DNA of 64,000 nucleotides, from positions 7,502,001-7,566,000 of the forward strand of contig JAGUCH010000003.1 of the NCBI GenBank assembly GCA_019096065.1, written 5' to 3'. This DNA is from Paracyclopina nana (taxonomy: Eukaryota; Arthropoda; Copepoda; Cyclopoida; Cyclopettidae). Under the pieces are notes generated by a model, which was given only the letters and a program-made list of their open reading frames with translations, did not search any database and was not told the origin of the DNA. Within the stretch, counting starts at the first letter, position 1, and each line of letters starts with the position of its first letter. The position numbers and the translations under genes are program-made. Below are positions 32,638 through 45,200 of this stretch, piece by piece.

Positions 32638-35600
32638 ATGACTTTTTGGCAAGAAAATTATGCCTTCATCAAGGATGTGTACGATACGAGGGCCTCCAAG
32701 TTGCAGGAGTTGATGACCAAAACGGAAGATGCCATCAAAGATGTCATGGCTGATAAGATATACACTTCCGAGGAGTTCAAAAAAGTCAAGGAAACTTTTA
32801 CGGTAGGAGTTTGACCGGATATGGGACCCAGAGGGCCAACATCCCCCAACCTAATTTCGTTTCCCAAACTTGTCGTGTAGCCGTGACAGGAATTCTTTTG
32901 GAAATTGAAGTAGAACCTTCTAGGATGACCTTTGTCCACTCTCTTTGAAATGCTATTAAGCCTAATTCCTTCAGCAGCATTTCCTATTCAATGGGGACAA
33001 AAATGTTACTTTTTCTTAACACAGAATTTGAATATCATTTCGTATGGGAAAAGCTAGTTATCGTCGGCATATCATGGTATGTCTTTATTTATGCTTTCCA
33101 TTGCAGTACATGTTTACAAGCATGTCTGGCATATCACTTCGCTGGTGCATCCAAAATATATGGTTGGGTATGCTATTAAACCTAAAGATATTTTCTGGGA
33201 ACTCTGAGCTGAATTAATTGTTTCTTAAATCACTCAAATTGATATAGAAAAACAAGCTTTTGGACTTTTGCTCTGAAAGTTGTCTTGAGATACTATATTT
33301 GAGATGCGTAGCAGCACTTTCGATTTTTGATTCCTATGATAGAGTGCGCACAGGAAATCATACCAGATGAGCCTTCTCAGAGCATCAGCAGTTCATGAAT
33401 ATAAGCAAATCTAGATTTTGCACTTCAAGCTAGTTTGCAGCTCTATAGAACATCTGCATCAAGGCGATTGAACGATAGAAGTTGTTACTTTTCAAGATTT
33501 TACTAGGGAAGAATAAAAGCATGGAAAGTTGAAAGGTCTGCATTGGAGAGTTTCACAACTCTTATTAAGTTCCCTTCTCGCGCCAAATGCGTGCCACATA
33601 ATTTTGAAAATCCCTGCTATAAACCTTTCCCGAAGATCGTCTTACCTGATTTCGTGACTGTCTTTCGAATTTTCAAGTATCTCTTGAGCAAATCGCACTC
33701 AGTCTCCTTACCCGTCTGATAGGAGCTTGTCAACTAAGTTAATTAGAGTCGACAAAGCTGACAAGCATATGGGTATTTTTTGCGACTTTGTACATGCTAC
33801 TTTCGGGTCTAGTGGATTCTCGATATTTTTCGGAAGATATTGCAAAAGTTTTGCTTCCACACAAGTTACGATGCTCAAGAAGCTTGAAGTAATTTTTAAT
33901 GAAGACATAACTAAGCTAATACAAGCATGCAACAAAGTCATACTCGGTATTTCTCCAATCAGATTCTAAATGGATGTGAAGTTTTTATTACAAATGATCC
34001 ACTCGCCTTTTTTGGAATGCTTTGATACCATTCACTATTTGCATCTCTCAGGTATGGAAAAAAGTGTCTAAAGGGAAAGTGAATCTGCTGCTGACTGCCA
34101 CTCTACGAGTTCAGCTTGGGTCCGAGCAGCGTTTTTATTGGCAATTTTTGATATTTTGTCTCATGGTTTTCAGCATATTTTAAAACAAACATTCTCCCAT
34201 CACATTTCTTTGATAAAAGATATAATTTAACAATTGATTTTGCTCAAAAGGACTAAAATTGTAGAGCAGTTAATAGCCAAAATTAGATTTGTTTATTCTC
34301 AAGTTGGCTTAGAGTCGATCTGATTTTTTTTGTTATCAGCTGGCGATTGTCATAAGACTCCTTTCCTTGAGGTGTTTTTCATGCATTTTTGTAAGGTGTT
34401 TGGGGCGTACATAAAGAGGACATAAGTCAATTTGAACGTTAACTATACCTTTTTAGTAATAAAGCTCTCAATTTGGAATATCATCATCTTAATTACCTCG
34501 GAAACTTTGACTTTCTTCCAACGAAAACAATTCAAGATTAAATATGTCGACCATGATGAACAGAAATGGCCCCCTTAAAAAATGCTGCTCTGCCTCAAGC
34601 TGAACTGGTTGGGAGTTTAGATTAGCCCCACTCAGAGCAGTAAATGCAATAAGTAAATCTATCTTGAAAATAGGTTTAAAAGTTGAAAATTAAGATTCGC
34701 GAAAACTGTCGATAGATTTAGACCGTTTTTATTTTTACTGCCATTTTAATCTGATATTTTGCAATTTTGCCGAAAAACTAAACTTCTCAAGCTAGCAATC
34801 TTATTTGGTTGCTTAACTTCACAGAAGTACTCATGAATGTAGCATGGATGTGACACATATTTGAGGTACAGTTATTATTTTCTAGATTAGAGACAGCTTT
34901 TTTGCAAGGACAGAACTGAGGTCCTGGTTCATTCTCGTCTCTGTGTCAAACTTTTTCCCTATTCGCCTTTCCTGACTAGCTTTATTTTCATTTTGCTGCT
35001 GCTACTTTCCAAACTTTGGGCCTGATGTGACGAAATATGTAATTTGAATAATTTTGAAAACTTTTATGCTAGTAGTGCATGGGTTGCAAACTTTGAAGTG
35101 CAGGCTTCACTTCAAAAGTGATTGTAACGTCATCTTGATTGCAACATGAATATGCAAAAGTTCAGCTACATTTTTGGCAATTTTATTTCACAATTTCCTT
35201 AAATGTTTCACATTCTTGCCAATAAGAGAAGCTTTTAGGCGCATACCGACTGTCCCTTACATACGTACAGTCAAGGTTATACTTTTTAAGTAAATTAGCC
35301 TGTCATCTTTTCGAATACCTGCCACTTTTCAATTTTCAAATATTTTAGGCCTGCAACGTCATTTGTAGGATTAGCTCAGTTTTTGTCGATCTCAAAACAA
35401 TTTGCTTTGCCACACTTCATCGCTCATATTTTTTTGCGTTCTTTTTTGCGTGCGCAGGGTTTGGCCAAAAATTTAGAGCAGCCCGAAGTGAAAGATTGGC
35501 TTGCGACAACAAAAGACACTCTGATGGGAGAAAAATCCGGGAAGGAAAAGGATGAGGAGGCGAAAAGGCTTAACGCAATCCTGGAAAGGTGAGAAATCCT

Positions 35601-38600
35601 ATCTGAGCACAGCTTCTCAGCTACAAATCTTCATACCTAGATTTGATGAAATGTTTACCAAAATCAAAGAGACCAGAATGGTCGTTGATGCACTGTGGAA
35701 AGCTTATCAGGTAAGTAGTAGCAAGTCTTCCCATAGCTGCTTGGAAAATGTAGCATGCAGCGATTTCCCCAAATTGGAGGCCAATTTCCGATACGATACA
35801 ATAGTTAATGGGAGGGCCACTTTTTGCGCAAAAAAGGCCAACTGTTGGCCGAATACATCTGGTGGCACTTATTGGAAGGACCAGTAAGGTGCATTTTCGG
35901 CCTTCTTTGTTCTTTTCTCGCCACCCCCACAGAATTGACACAATTGGCCCAATTTTCGAGCTGACTATTGGCAAACTTTTCCTTTGCTCAGCAAGTTTTT
36001 TCACGTCTGTCTCTAATTAATTTTGGTGCTCTCTTTGATTACATTCTGTACCTAGTACACAGATGAGCTTGCGCCCATCATGGAATGGCTTGAGGAGTCC
36101 ATCAGCAAGTCCACTCGTGAAATCAATTCCAACTCTGTTGCTCAAACTGAAGAGATTTTGGAGAGGCATGAGAAAAATCTTGATCAACTTGACAAGAAGA
36201 AGAAAGTCTACATGGACCATAAGGCCAAGGGCGAGAAGATTGCAAGCGACCCCAAAGTTAGTATAGAGCACTTCTCTTGGCAATTTTCAAGTCTTCCATT
36301 TGTCCATTTTTAATCATAGGCCCCCAAGTTTCTTCAGGGCCAAATTGAAAGGTTGACCTACTTGTGGACTGAGGCCAATCGACAGGGCGATGAGAGGCTG
36401 TTTGCCCTCAAAAGAAATCTTGAGTCTTGGGAGTCTTACGAAAAGCAAAGGAATACACTTGATGATCAGCTGACTGCAGCTAATCAGGAGTACAACAACA
36501 GTGTGCGAGTGTATGACCTCGAGGCTGGTCCCAAAGATCATGCGGAGAGATTGGCAACAGCCTCTAAAATGAGGAAGCAAATTGAAGAGACTTTCAAAAA
36601 GATGGCTGATGCCAATGATGAGCTGGCTAAGCTTTTGGAAGATGACAAGAGATGTGAATTGGCAAGCGAGGTAAAAATAGATTTTGGTTGGCGAAACGAA
36701 GGGAAAACTGCCATGGTTAATTTTTAATTGGAAAGGTTAATTTTGGCTGTTCCGTTCAAGCCCGTGCAAGTTTGATTCGAGCTCTTTGAAAAATGCATGA
36801 GAGAGGTCCATGAAGTTAAATGCAGCGCGAACGGACGCTAAAAATGCACAAAAAATTAGATTTATGCGCAGGCTTCAACAAGAGGATGCAACTGCTTGCA
36901 CGTGCAGCTTGCAGAGTGGTTTTGCATCACGTTGAAACTTTTTTAGACAGGTCAGAGGCAAAAGCTGATTTCACCATCAAGAGATTACTTTGATGTAGCT
37001 CAAAGCTTTGCAAGCTCCATAAAAGGCTCCTTAGATCTCACACAGCAAATCAGCTCCAATTTCTCCTTTCCCCAAGCAAGTATAGAGTTGCACTCTACTT
37101 GCATTCAAATGTTGAAAGAAAGCCTTCACAGTAAGTTTGCAGATTATTTTCAGGAAGAATTGAACGAGGAAAAATCTCAGTGACCCTGAAGGGTAAAATA
37201 GATAGATTTTGCTCAGTCAAAAATAGAAAGTCATGAAAGAAAATGAAATAAATCTTGGGTGAAAAGTGCATCACTCTGACCCTTTTCTGAACCGATTGCG
37301 ATGGACAGCACTAACTTTTCTTGTGTTACTCTTGGATTTTCCCTATTTTTGCTTTCAACCTGCATTATGGCATTACCTGTATTCGAACATTGAATTACAG
37401 GTTGAGGAGTACAAGTCTCGTTTGAGCATTCTCGATGACATGGATGAACGAGTTAAAAAGTTGGACGTTTTCAACGGTCAATTGAAAGAGTTCGAGGGAA
37501 ATTTGAAAATCCTTGAAGAGTGGCTTCCCAAGGGACGTCAAAGGATGGACGACCTTCTGAAACCCGACAATCCCATCACAGCCGAAGATAGGGTTGTGCA
37601 AACAATGGAACTGCAGGTATGCAAATTGAGCCTAATTCCAAAGTCAAGCAAAACAATTTTGCCCTAGATATATGTACTATGGTATATATTTACTATATGT
37701 CCTGATATCGTATAGAAGTTTAGGCCCTTTGTAAGAAAACAACGAGATATCTTCCCAAAGCCGGCTTAGGTGGATAAAACCAAATACTTTGTGGGTGTAT
37801 CATATCTCAGAACAAAGACAATAAATGTCTGCTTGCTATGATTGTCCCTGGCTGGATTGCTTTAAACAAACCTTTTCCTGCTTTTCAGTGTGACACTCAG
37901 CTGCAAACTGAAGAAATGGCGAAAGTTTCAGAAACGTGGAGTAATTTGCAACCCACGGAACCGGGAGAAAATACGCCCCAAGCTCAAGTGAGTTTAATTA
38001 AAGTCCTCTAATGAAAGAAGACAGCGCGAGCTGAGCAACAAATGAATTTAATTAAATATAAGCCAAACATAAGGGGAGACCAGCGTCCTCTTGGCTTTGC
38101 TTACATTTCATTTGTTTGTGTGCTCAAGCAAATGAAAACCACAAGCGCTTTGAGCTTTCTTTAACAACTAGTACAATTAAGCATACCACAAAAAAAACAA
38201 AATGCATTTGGAAACAAAAAATAAGTAAACTCTACGCACAGGGCAAATAATAGTGAGACTATGTGCACACACGCACTTTCCTCTTTTTTTCGATAGGAAT
38301 ACTCAAAAAGGCAAGATACGGTGATTTCCACACAAAACTCACTCCTTGACGAGGTGAAGAAGGAGGGTGCCAAGTTTGGTGATGATGTCAAGTACCTGGC
38401 GGAGTTCACATCAGGTGTGAAGAAATTCGAGCCTTGGATCTCAAAAGCAGAAGCAAAGAGAGCCGTAGGAATGATCAAGCCTAGAAATCTGCAAGAAGCT
38501 CAAGATCAACTCGAAGACGCCAAAGTACTACATAAATCAATTCCCTTTGATAAATCTTTTATAGCTAATGATATGCTTTTGCGTAGAAATGGAAAAGCGA

Positions 38601-38991
38601 GTCAGAGGAGATGAATCACATACTGGAGGAGTCGAACAAGAGTGCTCAAAAGATGACCTCCCATGGGGACGCCGACATAAAATATGCTGCTTACAAAAAG
38701 AGGTGGGCAGTCATTGACGAAACGGCCAAAGATTGGATTGGCAAGTTCGAGAAGATGTGCGAAGTGTGGAAGAGGCAGGCTGAAACCGCTGAAAAGGTCA
38801 CAGCTGCGATTGCAGCAAAGCCAGACCCAGAAAAGGGCGGCGGAGAGATGAAATTGGAAGATTTGGAGAAACATCTGAACGCCCTCAAGCAAATGTTCAT
38901 CGAGAAGCAGAAAATGATGGACGAGCTGGAAAAGACCGCGGGAGGAGGAGCACCTGCCCCACCTGCAGCCGCACCTACACCTGCAACATGA
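32638..38991 (+). CDS. Spectrin-repeat-like helical protein (621 aa)
   Basis: Nine exons: 32638-32802, 35458-35588, 35641-35710, 36056-36256, 36320-36670, 37401-37616, 37889-37987, 38297-38524 and 38587-38991. All phases agree. The product is nearly all amphipathic helix, rich in Lys and Glu, with regularly spaced Trp residues in contexts such as MEWLEES, LTYLWTEANRQ and EEWLPKGRQRM, as in spectrin repeats. It ends in a short Gly/Ala/Pro tail. There is no membrane segment, calponin-homology domain or EF hand. The nearest style is nesprin/Msp300 or dystrophin rod segments, but I cannot assign an orthologue. The first intron is 2.65 kb, the others 52 to 730 bases. The exon 5 acceptor could instead be at 36337. 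Confidence 0.8.
32803..35457 (+). other. Large first intron of the spectrin-repeat-like gene
   Basis: This 2.65-kb AT-rich intron has good borders (GTAGGA and TGCGCAG). It contains one 80-codon open frame (33727-33969) without recognisable similarity. It may hold promoter or enhancer sequence; nothing specific is visible. Confidence 0.5.
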
Positions 38992-39073
38992 AGATCTTGA
39001 TATACTGTATTTTTTGTAAATAGCCACTCCATGCTCTCTCATATTTGTTACGGTTGATGTTGTGCCATGCTAC

Positions 39074-39079
39074 AATAAA
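39074..39079 (+). terminator. Poly(A) signal of the spectrin-repeat-like gene
   Basis: AATAAA lies 83 bases after the stop codon. The neprilysin gene ends at 39229 on the opposite strand, so the two genes are convergent with about 240 bases between stop codons. Confidence 0.7.
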
Positions 39080-39228
39080 GAATTATTGGCCATAGCAAAA
39101 TCATCACAGCTCATATCTGAGATGAATTCTTAATAGATGCTTTATGCTGCTAAAAATCTTAACAGTGTGTCGTAACAATGATGCTTGCGGTGATAATAAT
39201 AGTAGTATGATGAATATAATCATATCAT

Positions 39229-42200
39229 TCACGTCCAGACAGTGCACTTCCCTGGAGGGTTCATTCGGGATCCCACGGGGCATTGGAAGACCTGATTGAA
39301 GAGCTCGGAGTTCATCATCGTGCCATCAATCCTATAGATATAAAAAGAAGACATTTATCATCCCTCCATGGCATGCTCGGAACTGCACAAGCAATTTTTG
39401 GCGAAAAGCACACGCTTTTAATGCTTTGTATGTGCCTTAACAGCATATTGCGTGAGCAGCCCATAATAATGCTAAAAGAAGGCTGCTTCGTCTTCTTGTA
39501 TTATTACAGCCATACACTAAGCACATTTGACAGCTTGCAATAAAGTAGTTGCAAGCAGTGATTTTGGCAGCTCCTCCTTCTTGTGCAAATATGAGGACGA
39601 CATACCTTTCAGGATTGGGAGAGTGTTCATCCAGCTCCAAATAAAGCACGTACGATACAGGGCCAACATGCGAGCAATACGACTGCAAGTAGAAAAAGAA
39701 ACCGCAATAGGAAAAGAAATTGGCCACCATGATGGGCATCTTTGGATGAAAGCCCGAATTAAGCCCCGCCATGTGCTGTGGGCAAAAAATAAGGCTCAAT
39801 ACAGCCCTTTTTGGTCATTACGACTCTTAAAGGGCCCAAAGCACTGCACACAAAACATCAGCAATTTTTTCCGCGAAGAAAAGCTCTAGGAAAAATATCA
39901 AGTTATAAGGATATAAGAAAGCCCCAAGAGTCGATGACGTTCTCTTGACATGCGCTACGAAAGAGGCCTTGTATTATCAGGTTGGGTTAATTATATTACC
40001 TGAGCAGTGTTAATGAAAAAGAGTTGCTGTGGCGTGTACGGATTATTGGGCAGATGGACCAGATCGTTAGCAGAGGCCTCGCGGAGGTCAGAAAAGGCCG
40101 CTGCGGCCACATTCATCCCATCAATGTCACACACGTTTTCATTCAAAGTGAACTCACCATCCACCTTGGAAAAAATGCTCTTAAAGGTCACGTTCCCAAA
40201 GTGATATGCTAACTACGCGTATACCTCGATCATGATGCTCCTCGAGTCTATCCGGAGTGGCCTCTGGAAATACTTGTGATATTGGTCAACTACGCAATGC
40301 GTCACGTTTTTGTAGTTTTCCTCGCTGGAAGAGTCGAACCAGTCCTGCAAGTAGAATGGCAATTTTTTATCCGGAATGCTGTCGATTTTTCACGTGGAGC
40401 AAAGAAACGCGCGCAGTGAGTTTCCACGGGTGATTTATTCATGGTAGGTAACAGTTTTTCGCGATTGAGAAGGGGGTCTCGGGGCCAATATCGTACGACG
40501 GCTTCGATAGCATTCCATCGGAACTTTCTGGGAGCTTTCAAGTCTCCTCCTACTTACTCTTTTTGTTCCGTTTGCATCGAATCCTCTTCCCATTTGGTCG
40601 AGGCTATGTAGGATCTCGTGAGCCAAAGTAAGTCCGATCGATCCAACATTCAGGTACTTGGGCACATTTTGAGTGTAATGTGCGTCATGCATTAAGCCAA
40701 GGGGTATCACTGCAATTGAAAAAAAAATTACCTCAAGTATAATTGGCCTTGAAAATTCTTGGCATTTATAGGTAGGAGATGAAAATATGCAAATTATGCC
40801 CCGAACAACAAAGTCTGAGGCTTTCGGAGATTTTATTAACAAAAAATATGCGTGCCCACATTTTTCCAAGCAACAACAGCAGGAAAAGCAGCTCAGGTGC
40901 TCCCCTACTTTATACACAAAATAGCCATTTATTTAAATAATGGCCCACTTGGCAGACTTGAAGCTCGCAATTTTCATTAGCCTTTACGACCCTATTAAAA
41001 GCCACCTTCAAAGGTAGCAGATTCTGCAAAAGTTTTATAAGCACCGAGGCATAAATTCATGGCTTAAAAACAATCGCATGGCATTAGAGGAACCGAAAAT
41101 TCAATTAATCCACAGAGGCTTTCAAGAGACAGATGCAATCATAAGAGATAGCATTCATGCTTGGACACAAGAGAATCTCTAAGGGGAAAATCTGGCTTTG
41201 AAGGACAATTACCAATACTGTCGAGCTGCTGCAAGTGAAAAGCGTTGACCGTGAATGGATAGGAGATGAGGTTCCACGTGTAAGTGTCCTTGTCCACTGG
41301 TGCATTAACAAAGTGATAAATATTTTTGCGAAAATGCTTGAACATCTTCAAGACGTTGCTGAAAAAGTTCCCAGTGACTTCGACCTAAAAATAGACGACA
41401 TTGGAGTAGGGCAACAGAAAAAAAACCCATAATTACTCCATACTTGTCCGTATCTCTCTTGCAGGAAAGTGTAGTTGAAGAACATGTCATTTCCGACGAA
41501 GCTTCCTTGGAGTTTCTCAATTTTTGTCTCAGCTTCTCGTTTCGTCTGCCTGGAGGCCCAGGGGACTCGGTCTATGGCTCTCACCACATGTTTCCTCATC
41601 AAGTCGAAGATCACGTCCACCTATTTAGTAGAGAGGGTGCGAGGTTGCGTGACTCAGGTTCGAAATAGTTGCGCTTAATAGAGACTCATTTCTTAGATTG
41701 GAAAGCAGTTCCTATTTCCCAAGAGCGAAACTTAATTACTTTAATCTATTTATCGATGCCACTATTCGAAAGCATCTTGTAATTAAAGCAAGCTTTGTGC
41801 CATGCTACTACCAAATAATGCACATACTTCTCTGGCCATGTTCTTTCGCGTGACAGATGGGATCGAGGCCAGAAACAGCCTCGAAATAGCCTCTCCGAAT
41901 AATGTAGATGAGACTTGAGTACAGTATTGCCATCGTGGTTGTCCATGGTGAATAGTGACAAGATCAGTTAAAACATCCTTGGCATAGAGCACGAGCAGGC
42001 TCTTCCATACGACCCTGCAAGGAAAATCAAAGTGTGGAGAGAATGCAGAAAGATTGCACAATTGACCAGAGAGAATGTGTAAATATCTCATTTGCAACGC
42101 TTTGATAAACACTCATAAATAATTCAGAAAGGACGTAGTAGCCCGAGTACTGCTACAACCAATTATATCTCAAAGGATTGGGTAACTAAAAGAAAAAAGC

Positions 42201-45200
42201 ATCATATACTGGAGGCTAATTGAGGGCAGGCCTTGAATGGCTTGTTTTATGACCCGGATTACGTGCTGCATTTTGTCGTTCTCAGACACTTGATACGCAA
42301 CAATCGGGTAGCAGGAATTTTCAAGAGCTTTCTCGCCTGTCCCCCATCATTTATTTCCATCAATGACGTAGTTGTTGACAATTTTCCAAAAAAATGGTGA
42401 TTTTTAACGTGATGTCTGCTGACCTCCCCGAGACCCAAGAGCTGAAGAAAGCACTTCAATACTTCAAGTTTTTTGTTTCAACCTCCTCCTATATCATGTG
42501 ACTTGAGGAAGAATTCGAGATTTTTTTTCCTGCTCCTACGTACAGCAAGCGAAGCGTCTTGGACAAAGTTGAGCCTAGATGTCAGGCCTACTAGAGTAGT
42601 GAGAATTCCTGGCAAACGTTGTTGTCTCATACAGTTGACATGGAATAAAGCATTCTCTTTGATCCTCAGTCACGATATAGTTTATCGATTCAGACAGGAA
42701 TTCTCAATATGCGAGAATTCTATCATCTGACCATAACCTTACTCTTCTTGTGTCTGCTCGAAACTCCCTCGGATTATTTGATCAAAGTTGGCATAATAAG
42801 CAACTTGGGCCAAGCTTCGACTCTTCAACATGTGTTGCATATATAGGCTTTAGCTTTTACAATTCCGGCTATCTTATCAGTGCGTGAGAATGGCCGCGCG
42901 TCCGGGGTGAGAATAGGAAATAAAAAGTATTTACTACGCTCAACATCCGTTTAGGAAAATAAGAAAGCATTGGAAAATTTCCAGTATGATAAATACAGCT
43001 GGCAATAGTTACATAACTGATATTTTGCACACAGCCAAATCAACACAAAAAAGGCGATGGAAAATTTCCGCTTCATCGTAGCTAACATATCCTTTGCAAA
43101 TCTAGAAACATACTAGCGTATACTAGTTGCTATGCATGCAGATTCTATGCACGATTGTGCTGTAAAAAAGCAATGCCTTAAAAATTGCGCTGCTGTCTTC
43201 ATGACCACCACATTATTAAGCAATAGCAAATCTGGGAAGAAAGCTCAATAAACAGTCTCTTTTTACAACCGATGAATGCAACACAAAAATTCCTAGTGCG
43301 AGAAGGCAGCGAAAATACAAAAAGGCTGGCAGAGAGCAATGACGGGGAATTCCAGAAGGGCAAAAAGGGCAAATTTTTGAGACAATGTTACCTTCTTCCA
43401 AATAAGGCAATAATTCGTCCCAGCTTCCTCAGATATGTGGGATTGTGTACAATCAATGCATCGTTAGGCTTAGGTTCCTGCGGAAAAAGTCCTCCGAGAA
43501 GCAATTTCCAGTTGATCTGAAACAACACCATGAAATATTGAGAACACGAAAAATGCTGCATTGTAGTCCATACATATCTAAACGTCGTTTCGAGCTCCTC
43601 AACGGTGTACTCGTTGTAAATAGCATTATTCATCAGGTCTTGTTTCATCTCCTTTTCAGAGGGTAACACCTGCGGAATAAGAACAAAAGCATATAAAAAT
43701 AGGAACTCAAAGAGAATTATGAAACTTCTGCTTGTTCTCCTATTTCCATCACATCAACCTCCAATGAAGACAAAAATTTTTTTTATCTTTTTTAACCTTT
43801 TTTCACACTATCTGGTGGACAGAAAAAATGACGAGTTCAAGTGATGAATGACGAGGCTGAGCTATTAATAACATCAGTCACATTTTTTAGTAGGAGCTAG
43901 GCTGCATGACTGGAGCAAAATGTGACTGACAATTCTAAAAATTCAAATTATGCCCAAATTTCCAGTTTTCAAGGTCTTTCTCGTGACAGTAATTACTCTT
44001 TGAAATACCTATAGAACTATACTTCTTGCACATTACGTTATGTCAGGACTCAAGCCAAAGAAAGGGAAAGTTTTGCTGCAATGCTTTATGGCTCAAAAAA
44101 GCTACGTTCAAATCACAGTACAGCAATCGCAGCGGGACCTCTTAGATACGGTGGAAAAAGTATGCTACGCATGTAGAGGGAATGGTGTGTGTATATATGG
44201 GCTCATAGCGAAAAGTGTATCGCTGCTAATGGTATTTTATGGCCGGTGATCCCGTATGGTACACTATGAAACATTGCCCACATTCGGCTGGTCCGAAAAA
44301 GAACGATGGCCAATCATGTAATTGGGGTAGTAAACAGGGGAAAGGCCGGGCGCTATTAGAAAGCTCTTGACCCGATCGAAGGTCAATCTCACTCTCGTGT
44401 TTCGATCATTTGAATTGGCACAAGTACCTTTTCCAGGGCAGCAAGAAATCCCAGAATCTCATCAATATCCGATTGTTTCGTAGACTCATTCGAGGTGTCG
44501 AGAATACCCATGGTTTCCGCTGTTTTGATCAGGCCGGCAACTCTCTGAGCGTTGAGCGCGTTCTGAAAAATAAATAAAAATAATTCAATCAATTAATGCA
44601 AATGCAGTATGGGTGGAACAAGTAGCTTTTAGTGTAACCTAGTATATTTCCATGAAACAAGGCCACCGTCAAGCTCAATTTGGCATACGTTCTATTAGGT
44701 TACAGCTAGCTCCGACCCGCAAATTGAGACAGATGATATAGCTTGGAAAGGCTCTTTTGCAAAATCAGTCGTACCGTGCTACAGTTTTCATCCAACTTCG
44801 ACATTGCCGCAGCATTATTTGGAAAAATGAAATATCACGCTTTTTGCTCTTGCCTGCAATAGTAATTTTTGACAAGCCAAGATTTCTGCTGAGCCAAGTT
44901 GAACGTGCTTAAAAATTTGATGACAAAAAAGTTTGATTTATCTGATACCACAGCTGCAGCAAGCAAGAGAACGAAATTAGAGGTCCTGATTTAAGTGAAG
45001 ATTATGGTAACTCTGAGCGAGTCATTATGATTCGTTAATTTGGTATATACCTGGAAGTTCTTAAAGATTTCTTTCCTGGGCACCAGTTTGTGAGTCTGGT
45101 GGCTTCGTTTCCTTCTCTCACGAATCTGCAAAGCGAAAAATTCCTCTTATTCCAATTATTTTTATCTTTTTATTTTCAGAAGAATTTGGCCGGCTACCAA

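Noticed and set aside
42259..42459. Minus-strand frame in a neprilysin intron with a vaguely neprilysin-like stretch nearby
   Set aside because: Exons 43516-43392 and 42014-41828 already join in phase and give continuous family similarity; the frame contains stops in the relevant phase.
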